DNA of 64,000 nt, from positions 1-64,000 of the forward strand of contig JAOPYE010000004.1 of assembly GCA_025964775.1 (NCBI GenBank), in the 5' to 3' direction. How positions within the stretch are numbered: the first letter of the stretch is position 1; every line of letters begins with the position of its first letter. Below are positions 55,504 through 64,000 of the stretch, in pieces. A program made the translations under genes and the position numbers. Under the pieces are notes generated by a model. That model saw nothing but the letters and a program-made list of their open reading frames with translations, did not search any database and was not told where the DNA came from. This DNA is from Marmoricola sp. (GTDB lineage Bacteria; Actinomycetota; Actinomycetes; Propionibacteriales; Nocardioidaceae).

Positions 55504-56424
55504 ATGACGTCCTTCGAGTCGGCGATCGCCGAGGGTGCCCGCATCGAGCCGCGCGATGCTATGCCCGAGGACTACCGCGCGACCCTGATCCGTCAGATCG
55601 CCCAGCACGCGCACTCCGAGATCATCGGGATGCAGCCCGAAGGGGCCTGGATCACGCGGGCACCCAGCCTGCGGCGCAAGGCGATCCTGCTGGCCAAGGT
55701 GCAGGACGAGGCCGGCCACGGCCTCTACCTGTACGCCGCTGCCGAGACCCTGGGCGTCGCCCGCTCCGAGCTGTACGACGCTCTGCTCACCGGCCGCCAG
55801 AAGTACTCCTCGATCTTCAACTACCCGACGCTGACGTGGGCCGACGTCGGCACCATCGGCTGGTTGGTCGACGGCGCCGCGATCGTCAACCAGGTGCCGC
55901 TGTGCCGGTGCTCCTACGGTCCCTATGCCCGTGGCATGGTCCGGATCTGCAAGGAGGAGTCGTTCCACCAGCGCCAGGGCTTCGAGTCCCTGCTCGCGCT
56001 GAGCAACGGGACGCCGGGGCAGCACGCGATGGCCCAGGACGCGGTGAACCGCTGGTGGTGGCCCTCGCTGATGATGTTCGGCCCGCCCGACACCGACTCC
56101 CCGCATTCCGCGAGGTCGACGGCGTGGGGGATCAAGCGGTTCTCGAACGACACCCTGAGGCAGCGGTTCGTGGACATGGTGGTGCCGCAGGCCGAGGTGC
56201 TCGGTCTGTCGCTGCCCGATCCCGACCTCCGGTTCGACGAGGGGCGCGGCTCCTGGGACTTCGGGCCGGTCGACTTCACCGAGCTGCGCGAGGTCGTCGC
56301 CGGCAACGGGCCCTGCAACGCCGAGCGACTGGCGCACCGCAGGGCTGCCGAGGACGACGGCGCCTGGGTCCGGGAGGCCGCCCGGGTCCATGCTGCCAAG
56401 CAAGTGCGACGAGGTGCCGCATGA
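55504..56424 (+). CDS. paaA: Phenylacetyl-CoA epoxidase catalytic subunit PaaA
   Basis: 306 residues from the ATG at 55504 (the ORF-track start at 55486 adds MRYPRS). PaaA is the di-iron subunit of the 1,2-phenylacetyl-CoA epoxidase. Iron-ligand helices include VQDEAGHG (E69/H72) and [23 protein letters not shown] and [11 protein letters not shown] are PaaA signatures. It overlaps paaB by four bases. Confidence 0.95.
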   Translation: MTSFESAIAEGARIEPRDAMPEDYRATLIRQIAQHAHSEIIGMQPEGAWITRAPSLRRKAILLAKVQDEAGHGLYLYAAAETLGVARSELYDALLTGRQKYSSIFNYPTLTWADVGTIGWLVDGAAIVNQVPLCRCSYGPYARGMVRICKEESFHQRQGFESLLALSNGTPGQHAMAQDAVNRWWWPSLMMFGPPDTDSPHSARSTAWGIKRFSNDTLRQRFVDMVVPQAEVLGLSLPDPDLRFDEGRGSWDFGPVDFTELREVVAGNGPCNAERLAHRRAAEDDGAWVREAARVHAAKQVRRGAA

Positions 56425-56693
56425 GTGACCTCTGGGAGGTCTTCGTCCGGCCGAAGCGAGGTCTGGCCCACGTCCACGTCGGCTCGCTGCACGCGGCCGA
56501 CGCCGAGCTGGCCCTGCACCACGCGCGCGACGTCTACACCCGTCGCAGCGAGGGCGTCTCGATCTGGGTCGTGCCGTCGGTTCAGGTCACGGCCAGCAGC
56601 CCCGACGAGCAGGACTCGTTCTTCGATCCGGCCGCGGACAAGGTCTACCGGCACCCGTCGTTCTACGAGGTGCCCGATGAGCTCCAGATTTGA
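56421..56693 (+). CDS. paaB: Phenylacetyl-CoA epoxidase subunit PaaB
   Basis: 90 residues, hidden in a mixed-frame ORF in the track. [41 protein letters not shown] and [16 protein letters not shown] are the family pattern. It is a small structural subunit of the PaaABCE complex. Its ATG overlaps the paaA stop and its 3' end overlaps paaC by 17 bp. Confidence 0.95.
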   Translation: MSDLWEVFVRPKRGLAHVHVGSLHAADAELALHHARDVYTRRSEGVSIWVVPSVQVTASSPDEQDSFFDPAADKVYRHPSFYEVPDELQI

Positions 56694-57450
56694 TGCCCGG
56701 TCGCGCTCGGTGCTGGGCCTCGCCGACGATGCGTTGATCGCGTCGCACCGCCTCTCCGAATGGGTCGCACGGGCACCCGAGCTCGAGGAGGACATCGCGC
56801 TCGCGAACGTGGCCCTCGACCTGCTCGGCCAGGCCCGGTTGCTGCTCGCCCACGCCGGCCAGATGCAGGTCCCGGCGCTCAACGAGGACCAGCTGGCTTA
56901 CGAGCGGCCCATCGAGGAGTTCCGGAACGCGGTCATGCTCGAGCGTCCGAACGGGGACTTCGCGGCCACGATGGCGCGGATGCTGCTCTTCTCGGCGTAC
57001 CAGTACCAGCTGTACTCCGGGCTGTCCGGCTGCGCTGACCCCCAGCTCGCAGCGATCGCCGGCAAGGCGGTCAAGGAGGTCGAGTACCACCGCGACCACG
57101 CGGCCGGCTGGGTGGTGCGGCTCGGTGACGGTACCGAGGAGTCGCACCAGCGGATGCAGGCCGGCCTGGACGCGGAGTGGTCCGGGTTCACCCGGCTGTT
57201 CGTCGACTGGATCCGCGATGACGTGATCGCCGCAGGCGAGGCGATCTTCCCGCCGTGGTTGCGCGAGCCCGTGGTGCACTGGCTCGAGCCGGTGCTCGAA
57301 CGAGCGACCCTGGAGCACCCGGAGGTCACCCTGATCCGGGAGCCGGGGACCCGGGAGCCGGGTCGCAACGGCGCCCACACCGATGACCTCATCGACATCC
57401 TTGCCCGGATGCGCGAGGTCCGCGCAGCGCATCCGGGGGCGTCGTGGTGA
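56677..57450 (+). CDS. paaC: Phenylacetyl-CoA epoxidase subunit PaaC
   Basis: 257 residues from the ATG at 56677, inside the end of paaB; the ORF-track start is in antisense-like shadow sequence. SHRLSEWVARAPELEEDIALANVALDLLGQAR and VKEVEYHRDHAAGWVVRLGDGTEESH are PaaC signatures. It has the ferritin-like fold of PaaA but supports the complex rather than catalysing. It overlaps paaD by seven bases. Confidence 0.95.
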   Translation: MSSRFDARSRSVLGLADDALIASHRLSEWVARAPELEEDIALANVALDLLGQARLLLAHAGQMQVPALNEDQLAYERPIEEFRNAVMLERPNGDFAATMARMLLFSAYQYQLYSGLSGCADPQLAAIAGKAVKEVEYHRDHAAGWVVRLGDGTEESHQRMQAGLDAEWSGFTRLFVDWIRDDVIAAGEAIFPPWLREPVVHWLEPVLERATLEHPEVTLIREPGTREPGRNGAHTDDLIDILARMREVRAAHPGASW

Positions 57451-57947
57451 GCCCCGTGGTGAGCCCCGAGGTGAGCCCCGAGGTAGGCGCAGTACTGGCC
57501 GACGTGCGCCAGCGGATCGCGGCGGTGCCGGATCCCGAGCTGCCGATGCTCTCGATCGCCGACCTCGGGATCCTGCGGAGGATCGAGGAGGTCGACGGCA
57601 CGATCGAGGTCGTCATCACGCCCACCTACGCCGGCTGCCCGGCGATGGAGGCGATCCGCGCTGACATCGAGGCGGCGGCAGAACCGGCCCGTGTGCTGGT
57701 GCGCACCGTGCTCGCGCCGCCGTGGTCGAGCGATGACATCACCGAAGCCGGACGCGCGGCGCTGGCAGAGCACGGGATCGCGCCACCCGGTCCTGCCGGC
57801 CCGGTGAGCCTGAGGATGGCTGTCCGGTGCCCGCAGTGCGGATCGGTCGAGACCCGCGAGCTGAGTCGGTTCGCCGCAGCCGCCTGCAGGTCGCTGCGGG
57901 TGTGCACGACGTGTGCGGAGCCCTTCGACGCGTTCAAGGCCCACTGA
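57444..57947 (+). CDS. paaD: PaaD, iron-sulfur cluster maturation factor for the epoxidase
   Basis: 167 residues from a GTG; a later GTG in the same repeats is also possible because the start lies in three 12-bp repeats coding VSPE/VSPV. VPDPELPMLSIADLGILR and TPTYAGCPAMEAI form the DUF59 domain; the C-terminal zinc-ribbon-like part has CPQCGS and CTTCAEPFDAFKAH. It overlaps paaE by one base (TGATG). Confidence 0.93.
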   Translation: MVSPVVSPEVSPEVGAVLADVRQRIAAVPDPELPMLSIADLGILRRIEEVDGTIEVVITPTYAGCPAMEAIRADIEAAAEPARVLVRTVLAPPWSSDDITEAGRAALAEHGIAPPGPAGPVSLRMAVRCPQCGSVETRELSRFAAAACRSLRVCTTCAEPFDAFKAH

Positions 57948-58990
57948 TGGCAGGAACCTCGCCGACCACGCACGCCCTGCGGGTCGCCTCGATCGAGGAG
58001 CTCGCGACCGACGCGGTCGCGATCGCCTTCGACGTGCCGACCGAGCTCGCTGCGGCCTACGCCTTCGAGCCGGGCCAGCACGTCGCCGTACGGATTCCGG
58101 GTGAGGCGACGCGTCGCTCCTACTCGGTCTGCTCGACGCCGGGGGGTCCGCTCCGGATCGGGGTCAAGCGCCTGCCCGGTGGCGCGTTCTCGGGTGCCGT
58201 GCTCGACCGGTTGACGGTCGGGGACGACCTCGAGGTGATGACACCGACCGGCCGCTTCGGGGCTGCGCTGACCCGGCTCCGCCGGCCTGCGTTCGTCGCG
58301 GCGGGCTCCGGGATCACCCCGGTCCTGGCCATGGTCGCTGCCGCCCTCGCTGATGCCCAGGTCGAGCAGGTGGTGCTGGTGGACTGCAACCGCAGCCAGC
58401 GCGACGTGATGTTCCTCGACGAGATCGCCGACCTCAAGGACCGTTGGCCCGGTCGGCTCCAGCTCGTGCACGTGCTGAGCCGGGAAGCCCAGGAGAGCGA
58501 GCTGCTCTCGGCGAGGCTGGACGGAGACCGGTTGCGGCGGATCCGGGCCGACCTGCTCGGTGAGGTCGACGGGTGGTTCCTGTGCGGCCCGTTCGACCTG
58601 GTCGCCGACCTGCGCGCCTCCCTGCTCGCCGACGGGATCGGTGAGGGCGCGATCCACACCGAGCTGTTCCACGCGCAAGCACCGGCGCGTACGGTCGAGG
58701 TGCCGCTGCGAGAAGGCGTCGAGGTCACCGCCAGGCTCGGCGGCCTGGAGTCCCGGTTCACCCTGGAGCCGGGGGAGGTCGTCCTGGACGGTCTGCTGCG
58801 GGTGCGCAGCGACGCTCCGTACGCGTGCCAGGGCGGGGTGTGCGGCACCTGCCGGGCGCGCCTGGTCTCCGGTTCGGTGCAGATGGACGCGACCTGGGCC
58901 CTCGAGCCCGACGAGATCGCCCGCGGTGACGTGCTGACCTGCCAGTCGCACCCGACCTCGGACCGGCTCGCGCTGGACTACGACGGCTGA
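57947..58990 (+). CDS. paaE: Phenylacetyl-CoA epoxidase reductase PaaE
   Basis: 347 residues from the ATG at 57947. It feeds electrons from NAD(P)H to PaaA. The FAD site is RRSYSVCS, the nucleotide site GSGITPVLAM, and the C-terminal plant-type [2Fe-2S] domain CQGGVCGTCRARL with a last cysteine in VLTCQSHP. It completes the five-gene paa operon; the ring-opening and beta-oxidation genes are not in the window. Its end overlaps the EamA gene by 13 bp. Confidence 0.95.
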   Translation: MAGTSPTTHALRVASIEELATDAVAIAFDVPTELAAAYAFEPGQHVAVRIPGEATRRSYSVCSTPGGPLRIGVKRLPGGAFSGAVLDRLTVGDDLEVMTPTGRFGAALTRLRRPAFVAAGSGITPVLAMVAAALADAQVEQVVLVDCNRSQRDVMFLDEIADLKDRWPGRLQLVHVLSREAQESELLSARLDGDRLRRIRADLLGEVDGWFLCGPFDLVADLRASLLADGIGEGAIHTELFHAQAPARTVEVPLREGVEVTARLGGLESRFTLEPGEVVLDGLLRVRSDAPYACQGGVCGTCRARLVSGSVQMDATWALEPDEIARGDVLTCQSHPTSDRLALDYDG

Positions 58991-59790
58991 TCGGTCGCAG
59001 CGAGCTCGTCGACGTCGACGATCTCCAGCCGGGCCTCGGCACCGGACAGCACGATGCCGGCCACCAGCGACAGGCCGAACGCCGTGGCCGCGAACGGCCA
59101 CCACCCGTGGCGGACGTCGTCGTGGAACAGCGCCACGCCGACCGCGGCCGGGATGACCGTCTGGAGCAGCACCAGGGGAGCGGTCGCGGCCGTCACCGAG
59201 GTCCGGTTGAGGCCGATCGAGTACAGGACGAAGCCGAGGGCACCGAACAACCCGATGCTGGCGGCGGTCGCGAGGGTGTCGAGGGTCCAGGAGAAGTCGA
59301 CCAGGGCCCTGGTGGCGATCGGCGAGCCGCCGTACGCGACCCCGGCGAGGATGCCGAGGGCGACGCCGCTGTGCGGATGGGTCCACCGGACTGCCAGCCA
59401 CCCCAGAACGCCGGTGAGGACCAGCAGCACGTAGAGGGCGATCGTGGTGCGGTTGGTGAAGGTGGCCTGCCCGACCGAGCCGGAGGCGAGGGACAGGACG
59501 CCCAGGGAGACGACCATGGTCGCGATGGCGACCCAGTGCTCGCGGCGCAACGGCTCGCCCATCACGAACGCGGCGATCAGGGCCGTGACCACCAGCGAGG
59601 CTCCGACGCCGACCTGCGCCAGGTAGAGCGGGAGCCGGGCGATCGCCACCAGGTGCAGCACCCAGCCGAGGAGATAGCCGGCGAGAACGCCGAGCATCAT
59701 CGCCGAGCGCAGACCGTGCCGGCGGATGACCGAAGCCTGGACGGCGGCGATCGCGCCGAAGAGGGCGGCAGCGACCAGCGCTGCGGTCAT
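58978..59790 (-). CDS. EamA/DMT-superfamily membrane protein
   Basis: 270 residues from the ATG at 59790 (a GTG at 59802 is possible); the ORF-track form to 60732 is antisense to thyA. About nine or ten hydrophobic helices form two similar halves (MTAALVAAALFGAIAAVQASVI; GVALGILAGVAYGGSPIATRAL), typical of drug/metabolite exporters. Substrate unknown. Convergent with paaE. Confidence 0.82.
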   Translation of the reverse strand: MTAALVAAALFGAIAAVQASVIRRHGLRSAMMLGVLAGYLLGWVLHLVAIARLPLYLAQVGVGASLVVTALIAAFVMGEPLRREHWVAIATMVVSLGVLSLASGSVGQATFTNRTTIALYVLLVLTGVLGWLAVRWTHPHSGVALGILAGVAYGGSPIATRALVDFSWTLDTLATAASIGLFGALGFVLYSIGLNRTSVTAATAPLVLLQTVIPAAVGVALFHDDVRHGWWPFAATAFGLSLVAGIVLSGAEARLEIVDVDELAATDQPS

Positions 59791-59873
59791 ACCGAGGAAC
59801 ACTCTCGTACTGTCCCACGCGACACCGACGTGGACGGCCCGTGATCGGGGTGCGGTCGGCGGTAAGTTGGGCG

Positions 59874-59950
59874 CATGATCCTCGCTGCGCTCGTCAACGC
59901 GTCCTCGCCCACTCGGCCTCGAGCAAGCTCGGGCACTCGGTAGGCTCGGC
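59874..59950 (+). repeat. Dispersed 77-bp repeat, copy B (before thyA)
   Basis: Second copy of the element at 43857-43933, same orientation relative to the following gene and the same two-base distance to its start codon. The hairpin CGAGC-AA-GCTCG is conserved, and the flanking pair changes from T-A to C-G between copies. Confidence 0.8.
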
Positions 59951-59952
59951 GC

Positions 59953-60762
59953 GTGCAGAGCTACCTCGACCTCGTCCGCCGGATCCTGGACGACGGTGTC
60001 GAGAAGCCGGACCGCACCGGGACCGGCACGCTGTCGGTCTTCGGGCACCAGATGAGGTTCGACCTCGCCGAGGGCTTCCCGCTGGTGACCACCAAGAAGA
60101 TCCACACCCGGTCGGTCTTCGCCGAGCTGCTCTGGTTCCTGCGCGGAGACACCAACGTGAAGTGGCTCCAGGACCGTGGCGTCACGATCTGGGACGAGTG
60201 GGCCGACGAGAACGGCGATCTCGGTCCCGTCTACGGCTACCAGTGGCGGTCCTGGCCGACCCCGGACGGCCACCACGTCGACCAGATCGCGCAGATCGTC
60301 GAGCAGTTGCGTCGTGATCCCGACTCGCGGCGGCACATCGTCTCCGCCTGGAACGTCGCCGACATCCCGCAGATGGCCCTGGCCCCGTGCCACACGATGT
60401 TCCAGTTCTACGTGGCCCCCAGCGACACCGGCCCCGGCAAGCTGTCCTGCCAGCTGTACCAACGCTCCGCCGACGTGTTCCTCGGCGTGCCGTTCAACAT
60501 CGCGTCGTACGCGCTGCTGACCCAGATGGTGGCGCAGGTGACCGGCCTGGGCCTCGGCGACTTCGTGCACACCCTGGGCGACGCCCACCTCTACACCAAC
60601 CACCTCGACCAGGCCCGGCTCCAGCTCACCCGTGAGCCGCGTCCGCTGCCCACCCTGCGGCTGGACCCGTCGGTGACTGCGCTGGACGCGTTCGACCTCG
60701 AACACATCACGATCGAGGGGTACGACCCGCACCCGGGGATCAAGGCCCCGATCGCTGTATGA
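59953..60762 (+). CDS. thyA: Thymidylate synthase
   Basis: 269 residues from a [33 protein letters not shown] is the folate/nucleotide-binding N-terminus; the catalytic C146 is in [36 protein letters not shown] is the other family block. It makes dTMP from dUMP and methylene-tetrahydrofolate and is coupled by a four-base overlap to folA, which regenerates the folate. Confidence 0.97.
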   Translation: MQSYLDLVRRILDDGVEKPDRTGTGTLSVFGHQMRFDLAEGFPLVTTKKIHTRSVFAELLWFLRGDTNVKWLQDRGVTIWDEWADENGDLGPVYGYQWRSWPTPDGHHVDQIAQIVEQLRRDPDSRRHIVSAWNVADIPQMALAPCHTMFQFYVAPSDTGPGKLSCQLYQRSADVFLGVPFNIASYALLTQMVAQVTGLGLGDFVHTLGDAHLYTNHLDQARLQLTREPRPLPTLRLDPSVTALDAFDLEHITIEGYDPHPGIKAPIAV

Positions 60763-61238
60763 CGCTGACCCTCCTCGCCGCCGTCGCCGACAACGGCGTG
60801 ATCGGCGCCGACGGCGACATCCCGTGGCGGATCCCCGCCGACTTCGCGCACTTCAAGGCACTGACGCTCGGGCACGTGCTGGTGATGGGTCGCGCGACGT
60901 ACGAGTCCATCGGCCGCCCGCTTCCCGGTCGGACCACGATCGTGCTGACCCGTGATCCCGCCTGGTCGACCGACGGGGTCCTGGTCGCCCACGACCTCGT
61001 CACCGCGCTGGCGTTGGCCGAGGACATCGACCACGACGTCTTCGTCGTCGGCGGTGCCAGTGTGTACGGCGACGCACTGGGTGTGGCCGACGCGCAGGTA
61101 CTCACCGAGGTCCACCTGTCGCCCGAGGGCGACACCGTCTACCCGGCCTTCGACCGGGCGGAGTGGATCGAGACCCACCGCGAGCCCCACCTGGAGGGGG
61201 AGACGGGTTTCGAGTTCGTCTGGTACGAGCGCGCCTAG
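60759..61238 (+). CDS. folA: Dihydrofolate reductase
   Basis: 159 residues. [30 protein letters not shown] contains the substrate-pocket Trp and Asp; [26 protein letters not shown] is the NADPH-binding block, and [12 protein letters not shown] follows. It overlaps thyA by four bases, the usual thyA-folA pair. It converges with the LLM gene seven bases downstream. Confidence 0.96.
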   Translation: MTLTLLAAVADNGVIGADGDIPWRIPADFAHFKALTLGHVLVMGRATYESIGRPLPGRTTIVLTRDPAWSTDGVLVAHDLVTALALAEDIDHDVFVVGGASVYGDALGVADAQVLTEVHLSPEGDTVYPAFDRAEWIETHREPHLEGETGFEFVWYERA

Positions 61239-61244
61239 GTTGCC

Positions 61245-62165
61245 TCAGCGTCCCGCGAGCTGCCCGGGTGCCTCGGTCGCGATCCGTTCGAAGGTCTGCT
61301 GGTCTGCGGCGAAATCGCTGTCGGCGATCGGCCAGTGGATCACGATCTCGTCGAACCCCATGGCGAGGTGCCGGCCGGCGAAGTCCACGAACCGGTCGAG
61401 GGAGGCGAGGATCTCGTTCTTCTCCGGCGTGAACCCGGTCAGCAGGATCCGCTGGACCTCGTCGGCGTCTCGGTCGATCGCCGCGCAGGCGCCCTCGAGC
61501 CGGGCCAGCTGCGCGAGGAGGGCGGCGTCGGACCCGGCCACGTCCAGCGAATCCCAGAGCAACGGGTCGCCGGTGGTGACCCAGGCCTGACCGAACCGGG
61601 CGGTCAGGTCGAGCCCGCGTGGTCCTGCTGCTGCGATCGCGAACGGCAGCCGCGGCAGCTGGACGCAGCCGGGGATCGTGCGCGCCTCGTGAGCCGAGTA
61701 GTACTGCCCGGACGCGGTGACGTCGGGCTCGGTCAACAACCGATCGAGCAGGCCGACGAACTCGGCGAAGCGGTCCGCGCGTTCCTTCGGTGACCATGCC
61801 TCCTGGCCGAGCGCCGTCGCGTCGAACCCCGAGGTGCCCGCCCCGATGCCCAGGGTGATCCGCCCGCCGGACACGTCGTCGAGGGAGATCAGGTCCTTCG
61901 CCAGCGTGACCGGGTGCCGGAAGTTCGGGTTCGTCACCAGCGTGCCGAGACGGATCCGGTCGGTGACTCCGGCCGCGGCCGTCAGGGTCGGGACGGCACC
62001 GAACCACGGTCCGTCGCGGAACGTGCGCCAGGAGAGGTGGTCATAGGTGTACGCCGCGTGGAATCCGAGGTCGTCGGCAGCCCGCCAGGTCGCCTCGGCA
62101 GCGCTCCAGCGCTCGTGCGGAAGGATCACGGTGCTCAACACGGTCCCGGTGCGTGCGGACGTCAC
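61245..62165 (-). CDS. LLM-class flavin-dependent oxidoreductase (likely F420 or FMN)
   Basis: 306 residues from a GTG overlapping the upstream lipoprotein stop. The luciferase-like barrel shows GFHAAYTYDHLSWR, RIRLGTLVTNPNFRHPVTLAKDLISLDDVSGGRITLGIGAGTSGFDA, and IAAAGPRGLDL. In actinobacteria many of these use F420, but cofactor and substrate cannot be told from the sequence. Confidence 0.85.
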   Translation of the reverse strand: MTSARTGTVLSTVILPHERWSAAEATWRAADDLGFHAAYTYDHLSWRTFRDGPWFGAVPTLTAAAGVTDRIRLGTLVTNPNFRHPVTLAKDLISLDDVSGGRITLGIGAGTSGFDATALGQEAWSPKERADRFAEFVGLLDRLLTEPDVTASGQYYSAHEARTIPGCVQLPRLPFAIAAAGPRGLDLTARFGQAWVTTGDPLLWDSLDVAGSDAALLAQLARLEGACAAIDRDADEVQRILLTGFTPEKNEILASLDRFVDFAGRHLAMGFDEIVIHWPIADSDFAADQQTFERIATEAPGQLAGR

Positions 62166-62851
62166 TGCCTGCCTGCCTGACCGGCGACGAACCTCAGCAG
62201 CGCCACGACCAGCGACCGGACCTGGGTCGCACCCAGCCCGGTGGACTCCTCGAGGGTGAGGTTGATCAGGCGGTCGCCGATCCGCACCGCTCCCGCACCG
62301 TTGACGTACGGTCCGCCGAACGTGGTGCCGGTGACCACGAACGCTGCATCACCGATCCCGGCCAGGTCCTCGGGCGTGCCCTCCACCGACGAGGTCGCAT
62401 CGGTCTTGGCGCCGCTCATGCCGCCGGCGGTCTTCGCGTACGACGTCTCGATGAAGGTCACTGCCGGTGCTTTCGGGTTCGCCCGGTCGAAGCTGCAGCC
62501 GGGGCCGCCGGCGATCGCGGAGCCGGTGTAGGTCCCGCCGAGGACGTGCGCGACCTCGGCGTCGGTGATGTCGGAGCAGATGCCACCGCCGGCCGTGGCG
62601 GGCTTGTGCGGATCGGTGCTGTCGCCGTTCCCGCCGGACGGCGTCGGTGTCGGCGTCGGCGTGTGCGATGTGGCGGGCACCGTGGGTGTCGGGGTCGCAG
62701 GGACCGACGGAGTCGTCACCGATGCGCTGGGCGTCGGGTCAGCCGCGGGCGTCGCACTGCCGCACCCGGTGATCCCCGTGCCGGCCAGCACCAGACCGGC
62801 GACCACGACGCTGGTGCGGACCAGGCGGTCGGGATTCGCGTAGTTCCTCAC
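62162..62851 (-). CDS. DUF3558-like lipoprotein
   Basis: About 229 residues from the GTG at 62851; the ORF-track start at 63019 runs over the dapA promoter. The lipoprotein signal ends in lipobox ITGC. A Thr/Pro-rich spacer (PTPTVPATSHTPTPTPTPS) leads to a C-terminal domain with ICSDITDAEVAHVLGG and GPGCSFD, the two-cysteine pattern of DUF3558-type secreted proteins. It is upstream of and coupled to the LLM gene. Confidence 0.72.
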   Translation of the reverse strand: MRNYANPDRLVRTSVVVAGLVLAGTGITGCGSATPAADPTPSASVTTPSVPATPTPTVPATSHTPTPTPTPSGGNGDSTDPHKPATAGGGICSDITDAEVAHVLGGTYTGSAIAGGPGCSFDRANPKAPAVTFIETSYAKTAGGMSGAKTDATSSVEGTPEDLAGIGDAAFVVTGTTFGGPYVNGAGAVRIGDRLINLTLEESTGLGATQVRSLVVALLRFVAGQAGRQ

Positions 62852-62960
62852 TCTCCTGAACGTACCGGGGCGCGGATCGGAGGCGGGCGACGCCCGCGCG
62901 TGTCGCCCACACGGGCAATCGGGCGAGCCAGTCTCCGCGGGGAGCACTAACCTAGGCAGC

Positions 62961-63872
62961 ATGACTTTGCCTGCTGCTCCGTTCGGCCGCGTGCTCACGG
63001 CCATGGTGACGCCGTTCAAGGACGACGGGTCGGTCGATCTCGACGCTGTCGCCCGGGTCGCCGATCACCTGGTCACCAACGGCAACGACGGCATCGTGGT
63101 CAGCGGCACGACCGGTGAGGCGCCGACCACCTCGGTCGCCGAGGACGGCGAGATCCTGCGCGCGGTGATCGACGCGGTGGGGGACCGGGCCACGATCATC
63201 GCCGGCGTCGGTACCAACCACACCGAGCACTCGATCGAGCTCAACGAGCAGGCGGCCAAGGCGGGTGCCGACGGCGTACTGCTGGTCTCGCCGTACTACA
63301 ACAAGCCCACGCAGGCCGGGATCGCGGCGCACTTCGAAGCCGTCGCGGCGGCCAGCGACCTGCCGATCATGCTCTACGACATCCCCGGTCGCACCGGCGT
63401 CACGATCGCGCCCGAGACCTACGCCCGGCTGGCCACCAACGAGAAGTTCGTCGCGGTCAAGGATGCCGTCGGCGACCTGTTCCGCGGAGCCTCGATCATG
63501 GCCGAGACCGGACTGGCCTTCTACTCCGGTGACGACGTCCTCAACCTCGGCTGGCTGACCCACGGAGGCGCCGGCGTGGTCTCGGTCGTCGGCCACGTCG
63601 CCGGCAACCAGTACGCCGCGATGGTCGCGGCCGTCGACCGCGGTGATCTCGAAGCCGCACTCTCGATCTACGTCGACCTGATCCCCGTGGTCGACGCGAT
63701 CATGAACCACGCCCCCGGGGTGATGACTGCGAAGGCCGCGCTGGAGCTGGTCGGCGTGCACGGCAACAGGACGGTGCGACTGCCGCTGGTCCAGGCTGAC
63801 GAGGACCTCGTCGGCCTGGTGCACGAGGCGCTCGCCAACGCCGGCCTGCTGCCGGTCACGGACGCCAACTGA
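62961..63872 (+). CDS. dapA: 4-hydroxy-tetrahydrodipicolinate synthase
   Basis: 303 residues. First committed enzyme of diaminopimelate/lysine synthesis. GTTGEAPT binds pyruvate, VSPYYNKPTQAG and MLYDIPGRTGV supply the catalytic tyrosines, and the Schiff-base lysine is K167 in VAVKDAVGD. The stop overlaps the next start by one base (TGATG). Confidence 0.97.
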   Translation: MTLPAAPFGRVLTAMVTPFKDDGSVDLDAVARVADHLVTNGNDGIVVSGTTGEAPTTSVAEDGEILRAVIDAVGDRATIIAGVGTNHTEHSIELNEQAAKAGADGVLLVSPYYNKPTQAGIAAHFEAVAAASDLPIMLYDIPGRTGVTIAPETYARLATNEKFVAVKDAVGDLFRGASIMAETGLAFYSGDDVLNLGWLTHGGAGVVSVVGHVAGNQYAAMVAAVDRGDLEAALSIYVDLIPVVDAIMNHAPGVMTAKAALELVGVHGNRTVRLPLVQADEDLVGLVHEALANAGLLPVTDAN

Positions 63873-64000
63873 TGAGCCACGCACACTCCGAGCTCGACGT
63901 CCCCGCGCCGCTCCCGAAGGGCGCGCTGCGGGTGATCGCCCTCGGCGGCCTGGGCGAGGTCGGTCGCAACATGACCGTCTTCGAGTACGACGGCCGCCTG
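63872..64000 (+). CDS. rnj: Ribonuclease J, N-terminal fragment
   Basis: 43 codons from an ATG overlapping the dapA stop to the window end. After a short leader, LRVIALGGLGEVGRNMTVFEYDGRL is the unmistakable start of the RNase J metallo-beta-lactamase domain. dapA-rnj is a conserved actinobacterial pair. Too short for the ORF track; the catalytic HxHxDH lies beyond the window. Confidence 0.92.
   Translation, partial: MSHAHSELDVPAPLPKGALRVIALGGLGEVGRNMTVFEYDGRL

Noticed and set aside
58978-60732. 584-residue minus-strand ORF fused to the EamA transporter
   Set aside because: Only the part from 59790 downward has transporter helices; the rest is antisense to thyA and runs through the dispersed repeat.

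Overview
The window is high-GC actinobacterial chromosome, most likely from Nocardioidaceae (Nocardioides-type). This rests on the very GC-rich third codon positions, many GTG starts, and a gene order close to the mycobacterial rpsB-tsf-pyrH-frr-cdsA-rlmN, dxr-rip-ispG-GNAT, and rimP-nusA-ylxR-infB-rbfA-truB-ribF ... rpsO-pnp-M16 ... dapB ... thyA-folA ... dapA-rnj blocks. It reads as conserved backbone with lineage-specific insertions. No phage, insertion sequence, CRISPR array, rRNA or tRNA gene was seen. All calls are made by eye from motifs and context; no searches were run.

Layout. 1-7.1 kb: tail of xerC, an M23 peptidase, then translation and lipid genes (rpsB, tsf, terminator, pyrH, frr, cdsA), a META-domain lipoprotein and rlmN. 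7.2-9.7 kb: a cyclic-nucleotide-binding protein overlapping a class III nucleotide cyclase, facing a LOG-family protein. 10.1-16.2 kb: a surface-polysaccharide block (acyltransferase with SGNH domain, cellulose-synthase-like glycosyltransferase, secreted GH16 hydrolase, MgtA-like mannosyltransferase). 16.2-18.6 kb: a cobalamin-binding-like protein and a succinate-semialdehyde dehydrogenase. 18.6-21.9 kb: a compositionally distinct three-gene operon made of a classical AAA+ ATPase and two paralogous TPR/four-TM membrane proteins; this is the best candidate here for an undescribed system. 22.0-31.6 kb: dxr, rip, ispG, lipoprotein, GNAT, secreted phosphoesterase, DoxX-like protein, proS.

31.7-37.2 kb: accessory block with a secreted M43 metalloprotease, a secreted Ig-like repeat protein, an ECF-type sigma factor coupled to a membrane protein with an extracellular beta-domain, a HAD phosphatase, and a lipoprotein/DUF4439 ferritin-like pair. 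37.3-45.7 kb: rimP-nusA-ylxR-infB-rbfA-truB-DUF952-ribF-cobS, nearly all touching or overlapping. 45.7-47.9 kb: a solitary molybdopterin oxidoreductase. 48.0-52.1 kb: rpsO, pnp and an M16 peptidase. 52.1-54.0 kb: a SatD-like regulator/membrane protein pair divergent from dapB, with an AT-rich palindrome between them. 54.0-55.4 kb: DUF2630, decayed azlD and azlC remnants, GNAT. 55.5-59.0 kb: a complete paaABCDE phenylacetyl-CoA epoxidase operon. 59-64 kb: EamA transporter, thyA-folA, a DUF3558-like lipoprotein with an LLM oxidoreductase, dapA and the start of rnj.

Non-coding structure of note: two 77-bp copies of a dispersed repeat, just upstream of ribF and thyA, sharing a hairpin with a compensatory base change; a perfect 33-bp tandem repeat after proS; a 16-bp-arm perfect inverted repeat between cobS and the molybdopterin oxidoreductase; several terminator hairpins; and candidate operators upstream of rpsB, the acyltransferase, the secreted phosphoesterase, the satD-like gene and paaA.
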